From an uncultured Clostridia bacterium (GTDB taxonomy: Bacteria > Bacillota > Clostridia > Christensenellales > Maliibacteriaceae), in NCBI GenBank assembly GCA_934613185.1, contig CAKTSO010000090.1:1-7756 (forward strand): a stretch of DNA of 7,756 nucleotides, in the 5' to 3' direction. The translations under genes were made by a program, and so were the position numbers. The first letter of the stretch is position 1; every line of letters starts with the position of its first letter. The notes under the pieces are model-generated. The model searched no databases and was not told the origin of the DNA. It saw nothing but the letters and a program-made list of their open reading frames with translations. This document shows, piece after piece, positions 1-4,551 of this stretch.

Positions 1-69
1 AATCATCCGTCAATGCGATCGAATCGACGATCATTTTGCATCTGCGGCGTCGTTCAAAGTCGAATTTTC

Positions 70-98
70 TTGACAAATCGGCGGGAAACTGTTACGCT
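70..98 (+). promoter_or_regulatory. Sigma-A-like promoter for the DUF4190-like gene
   Basis: A perfect -35 hexamer TTGACA (70-75) is followed after 17 bases by TACGCT (93-98), which keeps the key T, A and final T of a -10 box. Transcription would start near 105, leaving a leader of about 45 bases. A 6-base dyad, ATCGGA-TG-TCCGAT (105-118), sits at the predicted start and could be an operator or a 5'-end hairpin. The -10 match is only moderate. Confidence 0.55.
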
Positions 99-150
99 TT
101 AACCATCGGATGTCCGATATCATTTTATTTTTATTAAAGGAGAACTTGTC

Positions 151-438
151 ATGGAAAATAACGCTCCTCAGAAGTCGAACGGCAAAGCTGTTGCGTCGTT
201 GGTTCTCGGCATCGTCGCCGTCGTCACTCTCTTCTTCGGCACTTTCGCCTGGATCGGCATCATTTGCGGCATCGTCGGTCTCGTGCTCGGTTCCATGGCT
301 CGCAAAGAGAATCCCTGCGGCATGGCGACCGCCGGCTTCGTACTGAGTCTGATCGCCGTTATTCTGTGCGCCATCACGTTTATCGCATGCCTTGCCTGCG
401 TCGGGGCCGTCAACAGCGCTCTCGGTTCCATGTATTGA
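151..438 (+). CDS. Small DUF4190-like membrane protein
   Basis: This 95-residue protein has a short polar N-terminus (about residues 1-11) and two long hydrophobic segments (about 12-50 and 57-90) joined by a short polar stretch, ARKENPCG. The pattern NGKAVASLVLGIVAVV, then GIICGIVGLVLGSMA, then MATAGFVLSLIAVI, is typical of DUF4190 proteins: repeated glycine/alanine-rich transmembrane helices with a G-x-A-x-A-G-x-V-L-S/G motif. The function of the family is not known to me. The start is fixed by AAAGGAG (136-142), 8 bases before ATG. The gene is monocistronic as seen: it has a promoter at 70-98 and a strong terminator right after the stop. The family call rests on motif resemblance only. Confidence 0.75.
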   Translation: MENNAPQKSNGKAVASLVLGIVAVVTLFFGTFAWIGIICGIVGLVLGSMARKENPCGMATAGFVLSLIAVILCAITFIACLACVGAVNSALGSMY

Positions 439-452
439 TCGAATCGCACGCC

Positions 453-490
453 AAAGAGCGGCCGGCTTGTGCCGGTCGTTCTTTTTCTTT
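453..490 (+). terminator. Intrinsic terminator after the DUF4190-like gene
   Basis: A 14-base-pair stem (453-466 with 471-484, two G-U pairs) closes a TTGT loop. The 3' arm runs into a T-rich tail (482-490). It lies 14 bases after the stop codon. The ATG at 469, which would give a longer Lgt reading frame, falls inside this hairpin, which argues against that start. Confidence 0.85.
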
Positions 491-531
491 CTATTCCCAT
501 TCCCCTTATTCCGCATATACAGGAGTTTAAA

Positions 532-1320
532 TTGCTTCCTTATATTATGTTCGGCACACTCCGCATTCCCATGTACGGTCTTTTGATCACGCTCGGCACG
601 GGATTGGGAGTTCTGGTTGCCGCAATGCGCGCAAAAACGCGCGGCATCGCCTGCATTGACGTCATCAATGCCGCGGTCTTCGGCGGAGTCGGTACGTTCG
701 TCGGCGCGAAGCTTCTGTATCTTTTCACCGTCGCGGGTTATCTTTCGGAAAACTTCGACTCGATCGTGCATGACCCGCAGGCGATGCTTTCGCTTCTTCG
801 GCAGGGGTACGTCTTCTACGGCGGGCTGATCGGTGCAATCGCCGGGGTGTATTTCTACACGCGCCGCTATCGATTGGATTTTGTCGGCATGCTCGACCTT
901 CTGATTGTCAGCGTGCCGCTGATCCATGCGATCGGCCGCGTGGGATGCTTCTGCGCGGGCTGCTGCTGGGGGCGTCCCGCCGCGCCGCCGTGGGGGCTGT
1001 TGTTCAACGCTTCCCCCGTCGCGCCGCACGACGTGACGCTGTTTCCCGTGCAGCTTCTGGAAGCCGCGCTGAATCTTGCATTATTCATCCTTCTTTTTTG
1101 CTATGCAAGAAAAAAACGACCGCCGCTTTGCGTAACGACGCTTTATCTTTGCAGCTACGGCATCGAGCGCTTTGTTCTGGAGTATTTTCGTGCGGATACG
1201 GTGCGCGGCAGCTTTTTATGGTTCTCCACGTCGCAGTGGATCAGCATTCTTTTGTCCTGCGCCGCGCTTTGCGCGTTCTTCCTTCTTCGCAAAAAGGCGC
1301 AAAAGCAGCGCAGTGCATGA
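532..1320 (+). CDS. lgt: Prolipoprotein diacylglyceryl transferase family protein
   Basis: Lgt transfers the diacylglyceryl group of phosphatidylglycerol to the lipobox cysteine of prolipoproteins, the first step of lipoprotein maturation in the cytoplasmic membrane. From the TTG start the protein is 262 residues, within the usual range, with about seven hydrophobic segments. Family marks are PMYGLLITLG near the N-terminus (13-22), YGGLIG (96-101), GRVGCFCAGCCWGRP (135-149), PVQLLEA (172-178) and RFVLEYFRAD (213-222). TTG at 532 is chosen because AGGAG (521-525) lies 6 bases upstream and the product begins like other Lgt proteins. The in-frame ATG at 469 is in a terminator hairpin and the ATG at 547 is too far from the ribosome site. 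Oddities are Tyr in place of the His of the usual HGGL motif and a cysteine-rich signature loop. I see no clear promoter, so read-through from upstream is possible. Confidence 0.88.
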   Translation: MLPYIMFGTLRIPMYGLLITLGTGLGVLVAAMRAKTRGIACIDVINAAVFGGVGTFVGAKLLYLFTVAGYLSENFDSIVHDPQAMLSLLRQGYVFYGGLIGAIAGVYFYTRRYRLDFVGMLDLLIVSVPLIHAIGRVGCFCAGCCWGRPAAPPWGLLFNASPVAPHDVTLFPVQLLEAALNLALFILLFCYARKKRPPLCVTTLYLCSYGIERFVLEYFRADTVRGSFLWFSTSQWISILLSCAALCAFFLLRKKAQKQRSA

Positions 1321-1329
1321 GTTTTTATC

Positions 1330-1370
1330 AAACGCCGCGGATGTTTCGTTCTCATCCGCGGCGTTTTTCT
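1330..1370 (+). terminator. Intrinsic terminator after lgt
   Basis: A perfect 14-base-pair GC-rich stem (1330-1343 with 1353-1366) closes a 9-base loop and is followed by TTTTTCT. It begins 9 bases after the lgt stop. It ends 1 base before the -35 box of the next promoter, so lgt and the Rrf2 gene are separate transcription units packed with no spare sequence. Confidence 0.92.
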
Positions 1371-1371
1371 A

Positions 1372-1401
1372 TTGACAAATTCGCGTCGATAAACCTATAA
1401 T
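1372..1401 (+). promoter_or_regulatory. Consensus sigma-A promoter of the Rrf2 regulator gene
   Basis: A perfect TTGACA (1372-1377) and a perfect TATAAT (1396-1401) are separated by 18 bases. It is the strongest promoter in the window. The putative Rrf2 operator motif (1388-1400) covers the -10 box, which suits repression by blocking RNA polymerase. A consensus promoter under autorepression is a common design for a regulator gene. Confidence 0.88.
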
Positions 1402-1410
1402 TTCACTATG
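1388..1410 (+). promoter_or_regulatory. Putative Rrf2 operator, copy 1 (autoregulation)
   Basis: GATAAACCTATAA (1388-1400) is the exact reverse complement of 1900-1912 in the metY promoter. Over 23 bases (1388-1410 against the reverse complement of 1890-1912) 19 positions match. This copy overlaps the -10 box and the likely start site. Its own dyad symmetry is imperfect (3 of 5 arm pairs). Binding by the adjacent Rrf2 protein is inferred from the shared motif and the position. Confidence 0.6.
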
Positions 1411-1435
1411 TTGTTTCTCGGAGGCGTATTTTCTC

Positions 1436-1858
1436 ATGCTGATTTCCACCAAAGGGCGTTATGCACTGCGCGTCATGGCCGATCTTGCCGCAAACGATCC
1501 CGCCGACGGCTCGTTCGTGCCGCTTCGCGACGTCGCCGAACGGCAGGGAATTTCGCAGAAATATCTTGAGAGCATCTTTTCGCTTTTGAGCCGCGCCGGT
1601 TTCGTCATCGCCGTGCGCGGAAAGGGCGGCGGGTATCGCCTGTCGCGCGCGCCGGAGGAATACACCGCCGCGCAGATCGTCTCACTTGGCGACGATCTTG
1701 CCCCCGTAGCCTGCCTCGGACAGAACGCGGCGGAATGCCCGCGCAAAGACGGCTGCATCACGCTGCCGCTTTGGCAGCTTCTCGACCGCCGCATTCAAAA
1801 AACGCTTGAAGAAGTCACGCTGGCGGATCTTTTAAGCGGCGACATTCCGATGGAATGA
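1436..1858 (+). CDS. Rrf2-family transcriptional regulator with three cysteines
   Basis: This 140-residue protein has full Rrf2 length and layout. It opens with MLISTKGRYALRVMADLA, followed by a winged helix-turn-helix with GISQKYLESIFSLLSRAG (38-55) as recognition region and a wing at VRGKGGGYRLSR (60-71). Family members include IscR (Fe-S sensing) and CymR (cysteine regulon repressor). Three cysteines at 93, 101 and 107 occupy the region where IscR holds its Fe-S cluster (spacing CX7CX5C here, CX5CX5C in E. coli IscR); no His follows the third Cys closely. Start ATG 1436 has GGAGG (1420-1424) 11 bases upstream. The neighbours metY and cysK and the shared operator motif point to control of sulfur assimilation. 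Whether it senses Fe-S status, cysteine or O-acetylserine through CysK cannot be read from sequence. Confidence 0.9.
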   Translation: MLISTKGRYALRVMADLAANDPADGSFVPLRDVAERQGISQKYLESIFSLLSRAGFVIAVRGKGGGYRLSRAPEEYTAAQIVSLGDDLAPVACLGQNAAECPRKDGCITLPLWQLLDRRIQKTLEEVTLADLLSGDIPME

Positions 1859-1889
1859 TCCGAAAAGAAATCGATTTATTTTCAAATTC

Positions 1890-1912
1890 CCTATTGACTT
1901 TATAGGTTTATC
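1890..1912 (-). promoter_or_regulatory. Putative Rrf2 operator, copy 2 (metY-cysK control)
   Basis: TTATAGGTTTATC (1900-1912) is the exact reverse complement of the motif at the Rrf2 gene promoter. This copy also carries a perfect 5-base dyad, CCTAT (1890-1894) and ATAGG (1902-1906), around a 7-base centre, as expected for a dimeric Rrf2 protein. It lies across the -35 box and spacer, so binding should repress. The assignment to the neighbouring regulator is inference. Confidence 0.62.
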
Positions 1913-1922
1913 CCGTTATACT
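1894..1922 (+). promoter_or_regulatory. Promoter of the metY-cysK leader transcript
   Basis: TTGACT (1894-1899) and TATACT (1917-1922) are 17 bases apart, each one base from consensus. The putative Rrf2 operator covers the -35 box and spacer. Transcription would start near 1929, giving a leader of nearly 290 bases before metY, unusually long and occupied by the leader ORF and two hairpins. No second promoter is evident between 1923 and metY. Confidence 0.83.
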
Positions 1923-1959
1923 CTATCCATACCGCAGATCGCAGAAAGGAGCACGCCTC

Positions 1960-2052
1960 ATGAAAACGAACCGTTTGAACGCAAGCACGTCCTGTCGAAT
2001 GTACCCGTTCCCGAGCTGTTTTCAGGGCGGGCTTTTTGTCGCGGCGATCTAA
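1960..2052 (+). CDS. Putative cysteine-containing leader peptide (30 aa)
   Basis: A short ORF starts at ATG 1960, 8 bases after a textbook AAAGGAG (1945-1951), and ends at TAA 2050-2052. The peptide begins MKTNRLNASTSCRMYPFPSC and ends FQGGLFVAAI. Two TGT cysteine codons lie at 1993-1995 (residue 12) and 2017-2019 (residue 20). It is the first translatable frame on the metY transcript. A terminator-like hairpin (2010-2031) is built into its coding sequence, and the second Cys codon spans the end of the 5' arm and the start of the loop. Cys-containing leader peptides upstream of sulfur genes are known in actinobacteria; I do not recognise this one as a named family. Translation is well supported by the ribosome site; an attenuation role is inferred. 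There is no membrane segment or signal peptide. Confidence 0.68.
   Translation: MKTNRLNASTSCRMYPFPSCFQGGLFVAAI
2010..2037 (+). terminator. Terminator-like hairpin inside the leader ORF (T1)
   Basis: CCCG/CGGG (2010-2013 with 2028-2031) and CTG/CAG (2016-2018 with 2023-2025) form a stem with a 2x2 internal loop and a TTTT loop, followed by CTTTTT (2032-2037). The shape fits an intrinsic terminator of moderate strength. A ribosome translating the leader ORF would melt it, so its formation should depend on leader translation. Confidence 0.5.
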
Positions 2053-2061
2053 AAAAGAACG

Positions 2062-2156
2062 CGCCGCGGCGCGCCGGTCGACAAAAACGGTTCGGGGCTT
2101 TCTTCCAAAAGTTTTTTGGAGGGACGCCCCTTTTTTATACCGTTTGCGCCGCGGCG
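2062..2156 (+). repeat. 95-base imperfect inverted-repeat element around T2
   Basis: An 11-base terminal inverted repeat, CGCCGCGGCGC (2062-2072) with GCGCCGCGGCG (2146-2156), encloses AAACGGT/ACCGTTT (2085-2091 with 2139-2145) and the T2 stem, giving three nested pairings. Each outer arm is also nearly self-complementary: 2061-2072 is a perfect 12-base palindrome, and 2143-2160 is an 18-base palindrome broken only by a G-T pair. It could be one large attenuator fold or a small dispersed palindromic element that brought a terminator into the leader. I see no clear target-site duplication. Confidence 0.6.
2094..2136 (+). terminator. Strong intrinsic terminator upstream of metY (T2)
   Basis: GGGGC (2094-2098) pairs with GCCCC (2126-2130). 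After one mismatch, 2100-2110 pairs with 2114-2124 (two G-U pairs), closing a 3-base GTT loop: 16 of 17 positions pair. T6 (2131-2136) follows directly. It lies after the leader ORF and 81 bases before metY, between the only evident promoter and its gene. It must therefore be bypassed or regulated for metY-cysK expression. Outer arms AAACGGT (2085-2091) and ACCGTTT (2139-2145) extend the structure. Confidence 0.82.
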
Positions 2157-2217
2157 TAAAGTCCGTCCGCAATTCCCCAAAAATCATTGTTTTTCATTTG
2201 AAAGGAGAACCTACGTC

Positions 2218-3504
2218 ATGTGTGCCAACTATCGCTTTGAAACGCAGCAGCTTCACGCCGGTCAGGAGACCCCCGATCCCACGACCGGGGCGCGTGCCGT
2301 CCCAATCTACGCCACGACCTCTTACGTCTTCGACGACTGTGCGCAGGCGGCGGGCCGCTTCGGTCTGACCGAGGGCGGCAACATCTACACCCGCCTGATG
2401 AATCCGACGACCGACGTGTTTGAGCAGCGCATCGCGGTGCTGGAAGGCGGCGCGGCGGCGCTGGCGCTGGCGACCGGCTCGGCAGCGATCACCTGCGCGG
2501 TCCAGAACATCGCCACGGCGGGCGACCACATCGTCTCCGCCGCGAATCTCTACGGCGGCACACATAACCTCTTTGAAAATACACTGAAAGAACAGGGGCT
2601 TTCCGTCACGTTCGTCGATCCGTCCGACCCCGAAAACTTCGCGCGTGCGATCGAGCCGAACACCAAGCTCCTCTACGCCGAAACGCTCGGCAACCCGAAT
2701 TCCGACGTGATCGATCTTGCCGCGATCGCCAAGGTCGCGCACGATCACGGCATTCCGCTCGTCGTGGACAACACGTTCGCCACGCCTTATCTTCTGCGCC
2801 CGATCGAATACGGCGCGGATGTCGTCGTGCATTCCGCCACGAAGTTCATCGGCGGCCACGGCACGGTCATGGGCGGCGTGATCGTCGACGCGGGGCGCTT
2901 CGACTGGGCGCAGAACGACAAGTTCCCCGGCCTGTCGAAACCCAACCCGTCGTATCACGGCGTCGTCTTCACCGAGGCCTGCGGCAACCTTGCCTATATC
3001 ATGAAGGCCCGCACGACGCTTCTGCGCGACCAGGGCGCGACGATCTCTCCGTTCAACTCGTTCCTGCTTTTGCAGGGACTTGAGACGCTGTCCCTTCGCG
3101 TGGAGCGTCACGTCCAAAACGCGCTCGCCGTCGTCGATTTCCTGAAAAACCATCCTCTGGTCGAACGCGTCAACCATCCGAGCCTTGCCGAGGGACGCGA
3201 AGCGGAACTCTATCGCGAGTATTTCCCGAACGGCGCCGGCTCCATCTTCACCTTCGACGTCAAAGGCGGCAGCGAAAACGCGCGCCGCTTCTGCGAAAGC
3301 CTGAAGCTGTTCTCGCTTCTTGCCAACGTCGCGGACGTCAAATCCCTCGTCATCCATCCCGCGTCGACGACGCATTCCCAGCTGGACGAGGCGCAGCTTG
3401 CCGCCTGCGGCATCCGCCCCGGCAGCGTGCGTCTTTCCATCGGCACCGAACACATCGACGACATCATCGCCGACCTTTCTCAGGGATTCGATGCCATAAA
3501 ATAA
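2218..3504 (+). CDS. metY: O-acetylhomoserine sulfhydrylase (homocysteine synthase)
   Basis: The enzyme joins sulfide to O-acetylhomoserine, giving homocysteine and acetate: direct sulfhydrylation in methionine synthesis, in the cytosol. The 428-residue product has the usual length and full fold-type I PLP layout of the Cys/Met-metabolism family. It starts YRFETQQLHAGQ, has the phosphate-contact motif YTRLMNPT (58-65), VVDNTFATPYL (182-192, Asp184 for the PLP ring nitrogen), the PLP lysine in HSATKFIGGHG (Lys209), and PGSVRLSIGTEH (401-412) with the substrate carboxylate arginine Arg405. ATG 2218 is chosen because AAAGGAG (2201-2207) lies 10 bases upstream and the protein begins as the family does; a 34-residue in-frame extension has no such support and runs into the T2 region. 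It is followed by cysK after 37 bases with no terminator, so the two form an operon. A related cystathionine gamma-synthase role is less likely given the long FPGLSKPNPSYHG insertion typical of sulfhydrylases. Confidence 0.93.
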   Translation: MCANYRFETQQLHAGQETPDPTTGARAVPIYATTSYVFDDCAQAAGRFGLTEGGNIYTRLMNPTTDVFEQRIAVLEGGAAALALATGSAAITCAVQNIATAGDHIVSAANLYGGTHNLFENTLKEQGLSVTFVDPSDPENFARAIEPNTKLLYAETLGNPNSDVIDLAAIAKVAHDHGIPLVVDNTFATPYLLRPIEYGADVVVHSATKFIGGHGTVMGGVIVDAGRFDWAQNDKFPGLSKPNPSYHGVVFTEACGNLAYIMKARTTLLRDQGATISPFNSFLLLQGLETLSLRVERHVQNALAVVDFLKNHPLVERVNHPSLAEGREAELYREYFPNGAGSIFTFDVKGGSENARRFCESLKLFSLLANVADVKSLVIHPASTTHSQLDEAQLAACGIRPGSVRLSIGTEHIDDIIADLSQGFDAIK

Positions 3505-3542
3505 TTTCCGAATCATTTCTAATCGAAAGGAAGCTTCTTTCC

Positions 3543-4475
3543 ATGGCACATATTTACGATAGCGCGGATCAACTGATCGGCAAAACGCCGCTTCTTCGAC
3601 TCCATCATATCGAGCAGGACGAAGGCCTTTTTGCAAAAATTCTGGCGAAACTCGAGTATTTTAATCCCACCGGCTCCGTCAAGGACCGCATCGCGAAATC
3701 CATGCTCGACGACGCCGAAGCGCGCGGCGCTTTGCAGAGCGGCGGCACGGTCATCGAACCCACAAGCGGCAACACCGGCATCGGTCTCGCCGCCGTCGCC
3801 GCAGCACGCGGATATCGGATGATCCTCGTCATGCCCGACACCATGTCCGTCGAACGTCGCCGTCTCATGCGCGCTTACGGCGCGCAGATCGTCTTGAGCG
3901 ACGGCAAGCTCGGCATGAAAGGCGCGATCGCAAAAGCCGAAGAACTGGCGCGCGAGACCCCCGGCAGCTTCCTTGCCGGACAGTTTGTCAATCCCGCCAA
4001 TCCCGCCGCGCACCGCGCGTCCACCGGCCCCGAGATCTTTGAAGACACGGACGGCAAAGTCGACATCTTCGTCGCCGGCGTCGGCACCGGCGGTACGATC
4101 ACCGGCACGGGCGAATATCTGAAATCGCAGAATCCGAACGTCCGCGTCGTAGCGGCCGAACCCGCAGCCAGCGCCGTGCTTTCGGGACGCGCGCCCGGCC
4201 CGCACAAGATTCAGGGCATCGGTGCGGGCTTCGTGCCGGACGTGCTCGACCGCGAAGTGATCGACGAGATCATCCCCGTCTCTGACGACGACGCCATCCA
4301 GACCGCGCGCGCGATCAGCCGCCGCGAAGGCGTGCTCGTCGGCATCTCTTCGGGCGCGGCGCTGCACGCGGCGATCGAAGTCGCCCGCCGCGAGGAAAAC
4401 AGGGGCAAGACCATCGTCGTGCTTCTGCCCGACAGCGGCGACCGCTACTTCTCCACGGCGCTGTTTGAAGATTAA
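3543..4475 (+). CDS. cysK: Cysteine synthase (O-acetylserine sulfhydrylase)
   Basis: The enzyme converts O-acetylserine and sulfide to cysteine and acetate. The 310-residue product matches the common Gram-positive CysK length. Motifs in order are IGKTPLLRL (12-20), the PLP lysine in NPTGSVKDRIA (Lys47), PTSGNTGIGLA (73-83), the phosphate loop GTGGTITG (181-188), HKIQGIGAGFVP (221-232), GISSGAA (267-273) and PDSGDRYFST (296-305), whose serine meets the PLP ring nitrogen. No key residue is missing. The start ATG 3543 has AAAGGA (3526-3531) 11 bases upstream. It is the second gene of the metY-cysK operon and ends before a bidirectional terminator. In Bacillus subtilis and Staphylococcus aureus, CysK is also a partner of the Rrf2-family repressor CymR, so proximity to the Rrf2 gene may be functional. 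No serine acetyltransferase gene is in the window. Confidence 0.95.
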   Translation: MAHIYDSADQLIGKTPLLRLHHIEQDEGLFAKILAKLEYFNPTGSVKDRIAKSMLDDAEARGALQSGGTVIEPTSGNTGIGLAAVAAARGYRMILVMPDTMSVERRRLMRAYGAQIVLSDGKLGMKGAIAKAEELARETPGSFLAGQFVNPANPAAHRASTGPEIFEDTDGKVDIFVAGVGTGGTITGTGEYLKSQNPNVRVVAAEPAASAVLSGRAPGPHKIQGIGAGFVPDVLDREVIDEIIPVSDDDAIQTARAISRREGVLVGISSGAALHAAIEVARREENRGKTIVVLLPDSGDRYFSTALFED

Positions 4476-4487
4476 CAAAAACCTGTC

Positions 4488-4538
4488 ATAGCGAAAAGGC
4501 GTTTCGATCCTGCCAATCGGAACGCCTTTTTTCGTTAT
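4488..4538. terminator. Bidirectional terminator between cysK and the convergent secreted-protein gene
   Basis: A 15-base-pair stem (4494-4508 with 4516-4530) closes a 7-base loop. On the plus strand T6 (4527-4532) follows; on the minus strand the AAAA at 4494-4497 gives a T-run. Outer arms ATAGCG (4488-4493) and CGTTAT (4533-4538) also pair, with a 2-base bulge. It sits in the 76-base gap between two convergent genes and can serve both. Confidence 0.9.
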
Positions 4539-4551
4539 GAATTTCAGAAGT

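Noticed and set aside
17..32. Short inverted repeat GATCG-N6-CGATC at the left edge
   Set aside because: It has five-base arms followed only by ATTTTG, with no gene visible upstream. It is too weak to call a terminator.
437..446. GATCGAATCG repeated at 17-26 and 437-446
   Set aside because: Ten bases, only two copies and no shared context; chance is sufficient explanation.
31..1029. Minus-strand reading frame (332 residues) across the DUF4190-like gene and lgt
   Set aside because: It runs through two real genes and a terminator, has a low-complexity charged composition and no recognisable domain.
2116..2217. N-terminal extension of metY by 34 codons
   Set aside because: It would start inside the T2 terminator stem without a ribosome site, while ATG 2218 has AAAGGAG and the family-typical N-terminus.
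1929..2217. T-box or SAM riboswitch in the metY leader
   Set aside because: I looked for the conserved T-box core and S-box kink-turn features by eye and saw neither. A covariance-model scan would be decisive.
2194..3636. Long minus-strand reading frame (480 residues) opposite metY
   Set aside because: It is antisense to a complete metY with all catalytic motifs, is extremely rich in Arg and Asp/Val repeats, and resembles no protein family. It is an artefact of GC-rich codon use.
3519..4478. Minus-strand reading frame (319 residues) opposite cysK
   Set aside because: It spans almost exactly the cysK gene in antisense, has an Ala/Arg/Asp-biased composition and no ribosome site or motif.
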